Positions 34,680-48,820 of a stretch of 64,000 bases of DNA are shown here, in pieces (within the stretch, counting starts at the first letter, position 1; each line of letters opens with the position of its first letter). The DNA lies in the NCBI GenBank assembly GCA_030063045.1, contig JAQSEB010000145.1:248001-312000 (forward strand). Reading direction: 5' to 3'. Under the pieces are notes generated by a model. It was not told the origin of the DNA. It searched no databases and saw only the letters and a program-made list of their open reading frames with translations. The position numbers and the translations under genes are program-made. Source of the stretch: Pratylenchus scribneri (lineage: Eukaryota; Nematoda; Chromadorea; Rhabditida; Pratylenchidae).

Positions 34680-37600
34680 TAAATGTTAATATTCTAAGGT
34701 AAATTACATTCACGCACATAAGAGGAATTCCTACGAATTTAGAAAATAATGATTTTTCAAATTTTCAAAAATTTTCTAAAACCCATAGTATTGCTTTTTT
34801 CCTAGATATTGGTTTCTTTTAGGTAAATAAATAAATGTTAATATTCTAAGGTAAATTACATTCACGCACATAAGAGGAATTCCTACGAATTTAGAAAATA
34901 ATGATTTTTCAAATTTTCAAAAATTTTCTAAAACCCATAGTATTGCTTTTCTCTTAGATATTGATTTCTATTAACTAAATAAATAAATGTTAATATTCTA
35001 AGGTAAATTACATTCACGCACATAAGAGGAATTCCTACGAATTTAGAAAATAATGATTTTTCAAATTTTCAAAAATTTTCTAAAACCCATAGTATTGCTT
35101 TTTTCCTAGATATTGGTTTCTTTTAGGTAAATAAATAAATGTTAATATTCTAAGGTAAATTACATTCACGCACATAAGAGGAATTCCTACGAATTTAGAA
35201 AATAATGATTTTTCAAATTTTCAAAAATTTTCTAAAACCCATAGTATTGCTTTTTTCCTAGATATTGGTTTCTTTTAGGTAAATAAATAAATGTTAATAT
35301 TCTAAGGTAAATTACATTCACGCACATAAGAGGAATTCCTACGAATTTAGAAAATAATGATTTTTCAAATTTTCAAAAATTTTCTAAAACCCATAGTATT
35401 GCTTTTTTCCTAGATATTGGTTTCTTTTAGGTAAATAAATAAATGTTAATATTCTAAGGTAAATTACATTCACGCACATAAGAGGAATTCCTACGAATTT
35501 AGAAAATAATGATTTTTCAAATTTTCAAAAATTTTCTAAAACCCATAGCATTGCTTTTTTCCTAGATATTGGTTTCTTTTAGGTAAATAAATAAATGTTA
35601 ATATTCTAAGGTAAATTACATTCACGCACATAAGAGGAATTCCTACGAATTTAGAAAATAATGATTTTTCAAATTTTCAAAAATTTTCTAAAACCCATAG
35701 TATTGCTTTTTTCCTAGATATTGGTTTCTTTTAGGTAAATAAATAAATGTTAATATTCTAAGGTAAATTACATTCACGCACATAAGAGGAATTCCTACGA
35801 ATTTAGAAAATAATGATTTTTCAAATTTTCAAAAATTTTCTAAAACCCATAGTATTGCTTTTTTCCTAGATATTGGTTTCTTTTAGGTAAATAAATAAAT
35901 GTTAATATTCTAAGGTAAATTACATTCACGCACATAAGAGGAATTCCTACGAATTTAGAAAATAATGATTTTTCAAATTTTCAAAAATTTTCTAAAACCC
36001 ATAGCATTGCTTTTTTCCTAGATATTGGTTTCTTTTAGGTAAATAAATAAATGTTAATATTCTAAGGTAAATTACATTCACGCACATAAGAGGAATTCCT
36101 ACGAATTTAGAAAATAATGATTTTTCAAATTTTCAAAAATTTTCTAAAACCCATAGTATTGCTTTTTTCCTAGATATTGGTTTCTTTTAGGTAAATAAAT
36201 AAATGTTAATATTCTAAGGTAAATTACATTCACGCACATAAGAGGAATTCCTACGAATTTAGAAAATAATGATTTTTCAAATTTTCAAAAATTTTCTAAA
36301 ACCCATAGTATTGCTTTTCTCTTAGATATTGATTTCTATTAACTAAATAAATAAATGTTAATATTCTAAGGTAAATTACATTCACGCACATAAGAGGAAT
36401 TCCTACGAATTTAGAAAATAATGATTTTTCAAATTTTCAAAAATTTTCTAAAACCCATAGTATTGCTTTTCTCTTAGATATTGATTTCTATTAACTAAAT
36501 AAATAAATGTTAATATTCTAAGGTAAATTACATTCACGCACATAAGAGGAATTCCTACGAATTTAGAAAATAATGATTTTTCAAATTTTCAAAAATTTTC
36601 TAAAACCCATAGTATTGCTTTTTTCCTAGATATTGGTTTCTTTTAGGTAAATAAATAAATGTTAATATTCTAAGGTAAATTACATTCACGCACATAAGAG
36701 GAATTCCTACGAATTTAGAAAATAATGATTTTTCAAATTTTCAAAAATTTTCTAAAACCCATAGTATTGCTTTTTTCCTAGATATTGGTTTCTTTTAGGT
36801 AAATAAATAAATGTTAATATTCTAAGGTAAATTCCATTCACGCACATAAGAGGAATTCCTACGAATTTAGAAAATAATGATTTTTCAAATTTTCAAAAAT
36901 TTTCTAAAACCCATAGTATTGCTTTTCTCTTAGATATTGATTTCTATTAACTAAATAAATAAATGTTAATATTCTAAGGTAAATTACATTCACGCACATA
37001 AGAGGAATTCCTACGAATTTAGAAAATAATGATTTTTCAAATTTTCAAAAATTTTCTAAAACCCATAGTATTGCTTTTTTCCTAGATATTGGTTTCTTTT
37101 AGGTAAATAAATAAATGTTAATATTCTAAGGTAAATTACATTCATGCACATAAGAGGAATTCCTACGAATTTAGAAAATAATGATTTTTCAAATTTTCAA
37201 AAATTTTCTAAAACCCATAGTATTGCTTTTCTCTTAGATATTGATTTCTATTAACTAAATAAATAAATGTTAATATTCTAAGGTAAATTACATTCACGCA
37301 CATAAGAGGAATTCCTACGAATTTAGAAAATAATGATTTTTCAAATTTTCAAAAATTTTCTAAAACCCATAGTATTGCTTTTCTCTTAGATATTGATTTC
37401 TATTAACTAAATAAATAAATGTTAATATTCTAAGGTAAATTACATTCACGCACATAAGAGGAATTCCTACGAATTTAGAAAATAATGATTTTTCAAATTT
37501 TCAAAAATTTTCTAAAACCCATAGTATTGCTTTTCTCTTAGATATTGATTTCTATTAACTAAATAAATAAATGTTAATATTCTAAGGTAAATTACATTCA

Positions 37601-40600
37601 CGCACATAAGAGGAATTCCTACGAATTTAGAAAATAATGATTTTTCAAATTTTCAAAAATTTTCTAAAACCCATAGTATTGCTTTTTTCCTAGATATTGG
37701 TTTCTTTTAGGTAAATAAATAAATGTTAATATTCTAAGGTAAATTCCATTCACGCACATAAGAGGAATTCCTACGAATTTAGAAAATAATGATTTTTCAA
37801 ATTTTCAAAAATTTTCTAAAACCCATAGTATTGCTTTTTTCCTAGATATTGGTTTCTTTTAGGTAAATAAATAAATGTTAATATTCTAAGGTAAATTACA
37901 TTCACGCACATAAGAGGAATTCCTACGAATTTAGAAAATAATGATTTTTCAAATTTTCAAAAATTTTCTAAAAACCATAGTATTGCTTTTCTCTTAGATA
38001 TTGATTTCTATTAACTAAATAAATAAATGTTAATATTCTAAGGTAAATTACATTCACGCACATAAGAGGAATTCCTACGAATTTAGAAAATAATGATTTT
38101 TCAAATTTTCAAAAATTTTCTAAAACCCATAGTATTGCTTTTCTCTTAGATATTGATTTCTATTAACTAAATAAATAAATGTTAATATTCTAAGGTAAAT
38201 TACATTCACGCACATAAGAGGAATTCCTACGAATTTAGAAAATAATGATTTTTCAAATTTTCAAAAATTTTCTAAAACCCATAGTATTGCTTTTTTCCTA
38301 GATATTGGTTTCTTTTAGGTAAATAAATAAATGTTAATATTCTAAGGTAAATTCCATTCACGCACATAAGAGGAATTCCTACGAATTTAGAAAATAATGA
38401 TTTTTCAAATTTTCAAAAATTTTCTAAAACCCATAGTATTGCTTTTTTCCTAGATATTGGTTTCTTTTAGGTAAATAAATAAATGTTAATATTCTAAGGT
38501 AAATTACATTCACGCACATAAGAGGAATTCCTACGAATTTAGAAAATAATGATTTTTCAAATTTTCAAAAATTTTCTAAAACCCATAGTATTGCTTTTTT
38601 CCTAGATATTGGTTTCTTTTAGGTAAATAAATAAATGTTAATATTCTAAGGTAAATTACATTCACGCACATAAGAGGAATTCCTACGAATTTAGAAAATA
38701 ATGATTTTTCAAATTTTCAAAAATTTTCTAAAACCCATAGTATTGCTTTTTTCCTAGATATTGGTTTCTTTTAGGTAAATAAATAAATGTTAATATTCTA
38801 AGGTAAATTACATTCACGCACATAAGAGGAATTCCTACGAATTTAGAAAATAATGATTTTTCAAATTTTCAAAAATTTTCTAAAACCCATAGTATTGCTT
38901 TTCTCTTAGATATTGATTTCTATTAACTAAATAAATAAATGTTAATATTCTAAGGTAAATTACATTCACGCACATAAGAGGAATTCCTACGAATTTAGAA
39001 AATAATGATTTTTTAAATTTTCTAAAACCCATAGTATTGCTTTTTTCCTAGATATTGGTTTCTTTTAGGTAAATAAATAAATGTTAATATTCTAAGGTAA
39101 ATTACATTCACGCATATAAGAGGAATTCCTACGAATTTAGAAAATAATGATTTTTTAAATTTTCTAAAACCCATAGTATTGCTTTTTTCCTAGATATTGG
39201 TTTCTTTTAGGTAAATAAATAAATGTTAATATTCTAAGGTAAATTACATTCACGCACATAAGAGGAATTCCTACGAATTTAGAAAATAATGATTTTTCAA
39301 ATTTTCAAAAATTTTCTAAAACCCATAGTATTGCTTTTCTCTTAGATATTGATTTCTATTAACTAAATAAATAAATGTTAATATTCTAAGGTAAATTACA
39401 TTCACGCACATAAGAGGAATTCCTACGAATTTAGAAAATAATGATTTTTCAAATTTTCAAAAATTTTCTAAAACCCATAGTATTGCTTTTTTCCTAGATA
39501 TTGGTTTCTTTTAGGTAAATAAATAAATGTTAATATTCTAAGGTAAATTACATTCACGCACATAAGAGGAATTCCTACGAATTTAGAAAATAATGATTTT
39601 TCAAATTTTCAAAAATTTTCTAAAACCCATAGTATTGCTTTTCTCTTAGATATTGATTTCTATTAACTAAATAAATAAATGTTAATATTCTAAGGTAAAT
39701 TACATTCACGCACATAAGAGGAATTCCTACGAATTTAGAAAATAATGATTTTTTAAATTTTCTAAAACCCATAGTATTGCTTTTTTCCTAGATATTGGTT
39801 TCTTTTAGGTAAATAAATAAATGTTAATATTCTAAGGTAAATTACATTCACGCACATAAGAGGAATTCCTACGAATTTAGAAAATAATGATTTTTCAAAT
39901 TTTCAAAAATTTTCTAAAACCCATAGTATTGCTTTTCTCTTAGATATTGATTTCTATTAACTAAATAAATAAATGTTAATATTCTAAGGTAAATTACATT
40001 CACGCACATAAGAGGAATTCCTACGAATTTAGAAAATAATGATTTTTCAAATTTTCAAAAATTTTCTAAAACCCATAGTATTGCTTTTTTCCTAGATATT
40101 GGTTTCTTTTAGGTAAATAAATAAATGTTAATATTCTAAGGTAAATTACATTCACGCACATAAGAGGAATTCCTACGAATTTAGAAAATAATGATTTTTC
40201 AAATTTTCAAAAATTTTCTAAAACCCATAGTATTGCTTTTCTCTTAGATATTGATTTCTATTAACTAAATAAATAAATGTTAATATTCTAAGGTAAATTA
40301 CATTCACGCACATAAGAGGAATTCCTACGAATTTAGAAAATAATGATTTTTCAAATTTTCAAAAATTTTCTAAAACCCATAGTATTGCTTTTTTCCTAGA
40401 TATTGGTTTCTTTTAGGTAAATAAATAAATGTTAATATTCTAAGGTAAATTACATTCACGCACATAAGAGGAATTCCTACGAATTTAGAAAATAATGATT
40501 TTTCAAATTTTCAAAAATTTTCTAAAACCCATAGTATTGCTTTTCTCTTAGATATTGATTTCTATTAACTAAATAAATAAATGTTAATATTCTAAGGTAA

Positions 40601-43600
40601 ATTACATTCACGCACATAAGAGGAATTCCTACGAATTTAGAAAATAATGATTTTTCAAATTTTCAAAAATTTTCTAAAACCCATAGTATTGCTTTTCTCT
40701 TAGATATTGATTTCTATTAACTAAATAAATAAATGTTAATATTCTAAGGTAAATTACATTCACGCACATAAGAGGAATTCCTACGAATTTAGAAAATAAT
40801 GATTTTTCAAATTTTCAAAAATTTTCTAAAACCCATAGTATTGCTTTTTTCCTAGATATTGGTTTCTTTTAGGTAAATAAATAAATGTTAATATTCTAAG
40901 GTAAATTCCATTCACGCACATAAGAGGAATTCCTACGAATTTAGAAAATAATGATTTTTCAAATTTTCAAAAATTTTCTAAAACCCATAGTATTGCTTTT
41001 TTCCTAGATATTGGTTTCTTTTAGGTAAATAAATAAATGTTAATATTCTAAGGTAAATTACATTCACGCACATAAGAGGAATTCCTACGAATTTAGAAAA
41101 TAATGATTTTTCAAATTTTCAAAAATTTTCTAAAACCCATAGTATTGCTTTTCTCTTAGATATTGATTTCTATTAACTAAATAAATAAATGTTAATATTC
41201 TAAGGTAAATTACATTCACGCACATAAGAGGAATTCCTACGAATTTAGAAAATAATGATTTTTCAAATTTTCAAAAATTTTCTAAAACCCATAGTATTGC
41301 TTTTTTCCTAGATATTGGTTTCTTTTAGGTAAATAAATAAATGTTAATATTCTAAGGTAAATTACATTCACGCACATAAGAGGAATTCCTACGAATTTAG
41401 AAAATAATGATTTTTCAAATTTTCAAAAATTTTCTAAAACCCATAGTATTGCTTTTTTCCTAGATATTGGTTTCTTTTAGGTAAATAAATAAATGTTAAT
41501 ATTCTAAGGTAAATTCCATTCACGCACATATGAGGAATTCCTACGAATTTAGAAAATAATGATTTTTCAAATTTTCAAAAATTTTCTAAAACCCATAGTA
41601 TTGCTTTTTTGCCTAGATATTGGTTTCTTTTAGGTAAATAAATAAATGTTAATATTCTAAGGTAAATTACATTCACGCACATAAGAGGAATTCCTACGAA
41701 TTTAGAAAATAATGATTTTTCAAATTTTCAAAAATTTTCTAAAACCCATAGTATTGCTTTTTTCCTAGATATTGGTTTCTTTTAGGTAAATAAATAAATG
41801 TTAATATTCTAAGGTAAATTACATTCACGCACATAAGAGGAATTCCTACGAATTTAGAAAATAATGATTTTTCAAATTTTCAAAAATTTTCTAAAACCCA
41901 TAGTATTGCTTTTTTCCTAGATATTGGTTTCTTTTAGGTAAATAAATAAATGTTAATATTCTAAGGTAAATTACATTCACGCACATAAGAGGAATTCCTA
42001 CGAATTTAGAAAATAATGATTTTTCAAATTTTCAAAAATTTTCTAAAACCCATAGTATTGCTTTTCTCTTAGATATTGATTTCTATTAACTAAATAAATA
42101 AATGTTAATATTCTAAGGTAAATTACATTCACGCACATAAGAGGAATTCCTACGAATTTAGAAAATAATGATTTTTCAAATTTTCAAAAATTTTCTAAAA
42201 CTCATAGTATTGCTTTTCTCTTAGATATTGATTTCTATTAACTAAATAAATAAATGTTAATATTCTAAGGTAAATTACATTCACGCACATAAGAGGAATT
42301 CCTACGAATTTAGAAAATAATGATTTTTCAAATTTTCAAAAATTTTCTAAAACCCATAGTATTGCTTTTTTCCTAGATATTGGTTTCTTTTAGGTAAATA
42401 AATAAATGTTAATATTCTAAGGTAAATTACATTCACGCACATAAGAGGAATTCCTACGAATTTAGAAAATAATGATTTTTCAAATTTTCAAAAATTTTCT
42501 AAAACCCATAGTATTGCTTTTTTCCTAGATATTGGTTTCTTTTAGGTAAATAAATAAATGTTAATATTCTAAGGTAAATTACATTCACGCACATAAGAGG
42601 AATTCCTACGAATTTAGAAAATAATGATTTTTCAAATTTTCAAAAATTTTCTAAAACCCATAGTATTGCTTTTTTCCTAGATATTGGTTTCTTTTAGGTA
42701 AATAAATAAATGTTAATATTCTAAGGTAAATTACATTCACGCACATAAGAGGAATTCCTACGAATTTAGAAAATAATGATTTTTCAAATTTTCAAAAATT
42801 TTCTAAAACCCATAGTATTGCTTTTCTCTTAGATATTGATTTCTATTAACTAAATAAATAAATGTTAATATTCTAAGGTAAATTACATTCACGCACATAA
42901 GAGGAATTCCTACGAATTTAGAAAATAATGATTTTTCAAATTTTCAAAAATTTTCTAAAACCCATAGTATTGCTTTTTTCCTAGATATTGGTTTCTTTTA
43001 GGTAAATAAATAAATGTTAATATTCTAAGGTAAATTACATTCACGCACATAAGAGGAATTCCTACGAATTTAGAAAATAATGATTTTTCAAATTTTCAAA
43101 AATTTTCTAAAACCCATAGTATTGCTTTTCTCTTAGATATTGATTTCTATTAACTAAATAAATAAATGTTAATATTCTAAGGTAAATTACATTCACGCAC
43201 ATAAGAGGAATTCCTACGAATTTAGAAAATAATGATTTTTCAAATTTTCAAAAATTTTCTAGAACCCATAGTATTGCTTTTCTCTTAGATATTGATTTCT
43301 ATTAACTAAATAAATAAATGTTAATATTCTAAGGTAAATTACATTCACGCACATAAGAGGAATTCCTACGAATTTAGAAAATAATGATTTTTCAAATTTT
43401 CAAAAATTTTCTAAAACCCATAGTATTGCTTTTTTCCTAGATATTGGTTTCTTTTAGGTAAATAAATAAATGTTAATATTCTAAGGTAAATTACATTCAC
43501 GCACATAAGAGGAATTCCTACGAATTTAGAAAATAATGATTTTTCAAATTTTCAAAAATTTTCTAAAACCCATAGTATTGCTTTTCTCTTAGATATTGAT

Positions 43601-46540
43601 TTCTATTAACTAAATAAATAAATGTTAATATTCTAAGGTAAATTACATTCACGCACATAAGAGGAATTCCTACGAATTTAGAAAATAATGATTTTTCAAA
43701 TTTTCAAAAATTTTCTAAAACCCATAGTATTGCTTTTTTCCTAGATATTGGTTTCTTTTAGGTAAATAAATAAATGTTAATATTCTAAGGTAAATTACAT
43801 TCACGCACATAAGAGGAATTCCTACGAATTTAGAAAATAATGATTTTTCAAATTTTCAAAAATTTTCTAAAACCCATAGTATTGCTTTTTTCCTAGATAT
43901 TGGTTTCTTTTAGGTAAATAAATAAATGTTAATATTCTAAGGTAAATTCCATTCACGCACATAAGAGGAATTCCTACGAATTTAGAAAATAATGATTTTT
44001 CAAATTTTCAAAAATTTTCTAAAACCCATAGTATTGCTTTTTTCCTAGATATTGGTTTCTTTTAGGTAAATAAATAAATGTTAATATTCTAAGGTAAATT
44101 ACATTCACGCACATAAGAGGAATTCCTACGAATTTAGAAAATAATGATTTTTCAAATTTTCAAAAATTTTCTAAAACCCATAGTATTGCTTTTTTCCTAG
44201 ATATTGGTTTCTTTTAGGTAAATAAATAAATGTTAATATTCTAAGGTAAATTCCATTCACGCACATAAGAGGAATTCCTACGAATTTAGAAAATAATGAT
44301 TTTTCAAATTTTCAAAAATTTTCTAAAACCCATAGTATTGCTTTTCTCTTAGATATTGATTTCTATTAACTAAATAAATAAATGTTAATATTCTAAGGTA
44401 AATTACATTCACGCACATAAGAGGAATTCCTACGAATTTAGAAAATAATGATTTTTCAAATTTTCAAAAATTTTCTAAAACCCATAGTATTGCTTTTTTC
44501 CTAGATATTGGTTTCTTTTAGGTAAATAAATAAATGTTAATATTCTAAGGTAAATTACATTCACGCACATAAGAGGAATTCCTACGAATTTAGAAAATAA
44601 TGATTTTTCAAATTTTCAAAAATTTTCTAAAACCCATAGTATTGCTTTTTTCCTAGATATTGGTTTCTTTTAGGTAAATAAATAAATGTTAATATTCTAA
44701 GGTAAATTCCATTCACGCACATAAGAGGAATTCCTACGAATTTAGAAAATAATGATTTTTCAAATTTTCAAAAATTTTCTAAAACCCATAGTATTGCTTT
44801 TTTCCTAGATATTGGTTTCTTTTAGGTAAATAAATAAATGTTAATATTCTAAGGTAAATTCCATTCAAGCACATAAGAGGAATTCCTACGAATTTAGAAA
44901 ATAATGATTTTTCAAATTTTCAAAAATTTTCTAAAACCCATAGTATTGCTTTTCTCTTAGATATTGATTTCTATTAACTAAATAAATAAATGTTAATATT
45001 CTAAGGTAAATTACATTCACGCACATAAGAGGAATTCCTACGAATTTAGAAAATAATGATTTTTCAAATTTTCAAAAATTTTCTAAAACCCATAGTATTG
45101 CTTTTCTCTTAGATATTGATTTCTATTAACTAAATAAATAAATGTTAATATTCTAAGGTAAATTCCATTCACGCACATAAGAGGAATTCCTACGAATTTA
45201 GAAAATAATGATTTTTCAAATTTTCAAAAATTTTCTAAAACCCATAGTATTGCTTTTTTCCTAGATATTGGTTTCTTTTAGGTAAATAAATAAATGTTAA
45301 TATTCTAAGGTAAATTACATTCACGCACATAAGAGGAATTCCTACGAATTTAGAAAATAATGATTTTTCAAATTTTCAAAAATTTTCTAAAACCCATAGT
45401 ATTGCTTTTTTCCTAGATATTGGTTTCTTTTAGGTAAATAAATAAATGTTAATATTCTAAGGTAAATTCCATTCACGCACATAAGAGGAATTCCTACGAA
45501 TTTAGAAAATAATGATTTTTCAAATTTTCAAAAATTTTCTAAAACCCATAGTATTGCTTTTTTCCTAGATATTGGTTTCTTTTAGGTAAATAAATAAATG
45601 TTAATATTCTAAGGTAAATTCCATTCACGCACATAAGAGGAATTCCTACGAATTTAGAAAATAATGATTTTTCAAATTTTCAAAAATTTTCTAAAACCCA
45701 TAGTATTGCTTTTCTCTTAGATATTGATTTCTATTAACTAAATAAATAAATGTTAATATTCTAAGGTAAATTACATTCACGCACATAAGAGGAATTCCTA
45801 CGAATTTAGAAAATAATGATTTTTCAAATTTTCAAAAATTTTCTAAAACCCATAGTATTGCTTTTCTCTTAGATATTGATTTCTATTAACTAAATAAATA
45901 AATGTTAATATTCTAAGGTAAATTCCATTCACGCACATAAGAGGAATTCCTACGAATTTAGAAAATAATGATTTTTCAAATTTTCAAAAATTTTCTAAAA
46001 CCCATAGTATTGCTTTTTTCCTAGATATTGGTTTCTTTTAGGTAAATAAATAAATGTTAATATTCTAAGGTAAATTACATTCACGCACATAAGAGGAATT
46101 CCTACGAATTTAGAAAATAATGATTTTTCAAATTTTCAAAAATTTTCTAAAACCCATAGTATTGCTTTTTTCCTAGATATTGGTTTCTTTTAGGTAAATA
46201 AATAAATGTTAATATTCTAAGGTAAATTCCATTCACGCACATAAGAGGAATTCCTACGAATTTAGAAAATAATGATTTTTCAAATTTTCAAAAATTTTCT
46301 AAAACCCATAGTATTGCTTTTCTCTTAGATATTGATTTCTATTAACTAAATAAATAAATGTTAATATTCTAAGGTAAATTACATTCACGCACATAAGAGG
46401 AATTCCTACGAATTTAGAAAATAATGATTTTTCAAATTTTCAAAAATTTTCTAAAACCCATAGTATTGCTTTTCTCTTAGATATTGATTTCTATTAACTA
46501 AATAAATAAATGTTAATATTCTAAGGTAAATTCCATTCAC
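34680..46540. repeat. Array segment of two alternating monomer classes
   Basis: Nearly all units are 152 bp and belong to one of two classes, the CTCTTAG…GATTTC class or the TTCCTAG…GGTTTC class, mostly with TTACATT. Runs follow short irregular patterns. From about 44.95 kb a two-plus-three pattern of the classes repeats every 760 bp. The rare CATAGCATTGC variant occurs at 35,541 and 35,997, 456 bp (three units) apart, which marks a local trimer duplication. Confidence 0.75.
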
Positions 46541-46590
46541 GCACATAAGAGGAATTCCTACGAATTTAGAAAATAATGATTTTTCAAATT

Positions 46591-48820
46591 TTAATTTATT
46601 AAAAACCCATAGTATTGCTTTTCTCTTAGATATTGATTTTTATTAACTAAATAAATAAATGTTAATATTCTAAGGTAAATTACATTCACGCACATAAGAG
46701 GAATTCCTACGAATTTAGAAAATAATGATTTTTCAAATTTTAATTTATTAAAAACCCATAGTATTGCTTTTCTCTTAGATATTGATTTCTATTAACTAAA
46801 TAAATAAATGTTAATATTCTAAGGTAAATTCCATTCACGCACATAAGAGGAATTCCTACGAATTTAGAAAATAATGATTTTTCAAATTTTAATTTATTAA
46901 AAACCCATAGTATTGCTTTTCTCTTAGATATTGATTTTTATTAACTAAATAAATAAATGTTAATATTCTAAGGTAAATTACATTCACGCACATAAGAGGA
47001 ATTCCTACGAATTTAGAAAATAATGATTTTTCAAATTTTAATTTATTAAAAACCCATAGTATTGCTTTTCTCTTAGATATTGATTTCTATTAACTAAATA
47101 AATAAATGTTAATATTCTAAGGTAAATTACATTCACGCACATAAGAGGAATTCCTACGAATTTAGAAAATAATGATTTTTCAAATTTTCAAAAATTTTCT
47201 AAAACCCATAGTATTGCTTTTCTCTTAGATATTGATTTCTATTAACTAAATAAATAAATGTTAATATTCTAAGGTAAATTCCATTCACGCACATAAGAGG
47301 AATTCCTACGAATTTAGAAAATAATGATTTTTTAAATTTTCAAAAATTTTCTAAAACCTATAGTATTGCTTTTTTCCTAGATATTGGTTTCTTTTAGGTA
47401 AATAAATAAATGTTAATATTCTAAGGTAAATTACATTCACGCACATAAGAGGAATTCCTACGAATTTAGAAAATAATGATTTTTTAAATTTTCAAAAATT
47501 TTCTAAAACCTATAGTATTGCTTTTTTCCTAGATATTGGTTTCTTTTAGGTAAATAAATAAATGTTAATATTCTAAGGTAAATTACATTCACGCACATAA
47601 GAGGTATTCCTACGAATTTAGAAAATAATGATTTTTCAAATTTTCAAAAATTTTCTAAAACCCATAGTATTGCTTTTCTCTTAGATATTGATTTCTATTA
47701 ACTAAATAAATAAATGTTAATATTCTAAGGTAAATTCCATTCACGCACATAAGAGGAATTCCTACGAATTTAGAAAATAATGATTTTTCAAATTTTAATT
47801 TATTAAAAACCCATAGTATTGCTTTTCTCTTAGATATTGATTTTTATTAACTAAATAAATAAATGTTAATATTCTAAGGTAAATTACATTCACGCACATA
47901 AGAGGAATTCCTACGAATTTAGAAAATAATGATTTTTCAAATTTTAATTTATTAAAAACCCATAGTATTGCTTTTCTCTTAGATATTGATTTCTATTAAC
48001 TAAATAAATAAATGTTAATATTCTAAGGTAAATTCCATTCACGCACATAAGAGGAATTCCTACGAATTTAGAAAATAATGATTTTTCAAATTTTAATTTA
48101 TTAAAAACCCATAGTATTGCTTTTCTCTTAGATATTGATTTTTATTAACTAAATAAATAAATGTTAATATTCTAAGGTAAATTACATTCACGCACATAAG
48201 AGGAATTCCTACGAATTTAGAAAATAATGATTTTTCAAATTTTAATTTATTAAAAACCCATAGTATTGCTTTTCTCTTAGATATTGATTTCTATTAACTA
48301 AATAAATAAATGTTAATATTCTAAGGTAAATTACATTCACGCACATAAGAGGAATTCCTACGAATTTAGAAAATAATGATTTTTCAAATTTTCAAAAATT
48401 TTCTAAAACCCATAGTATTGCTTTTCTCTTAGATATTGATTTCTATTAACTAAATAAATAAATGTTAATATTCTAAGGTAAATTCCATTCACGCACATAA
48501 GAGGAATTCCTACGAATTTAGAAAATAATGATTTTTCAAATTTTCAAAAATTTTCTAAAACCCATAGTATTGCTTTTCTCTTAGATATTGATTTCTATTA
48601 ACTAAATAAATAAATGTTAATATTCTAAGGTAAATTCCATTCACGCACATAAGAGGAATTCCTACGAATTTAGAAAATAATGATTTTTTAAATTTTCAAA
48701 AATTTTCTAAAACCTATAGTATTGCTTTTTTCCTAGATATTGGTTTCTTTTAGGTAAATAAATAAATGTTAATATTCTAAGGTAAATTCCATTCACGCAC
48801 ATAAGAGGAATTCCTACGAA
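46591..48820. repeat. 8-monomer higher-order repeat (1,204 bp), two copies, imperfect
   Basis: A run of four 149-bp monomers (TTTTAATTTATT form, alternating TTTTTATT and TTTCTATT) starts at 46591 and again at 47795, a spacing of 1,204 bp that equals four 149-bp plus four 152-bp units. The second copy lacks one of the GGTTTC-class units and the AGAGGTATTCC variant at about 47,603. Confidence 0.75.
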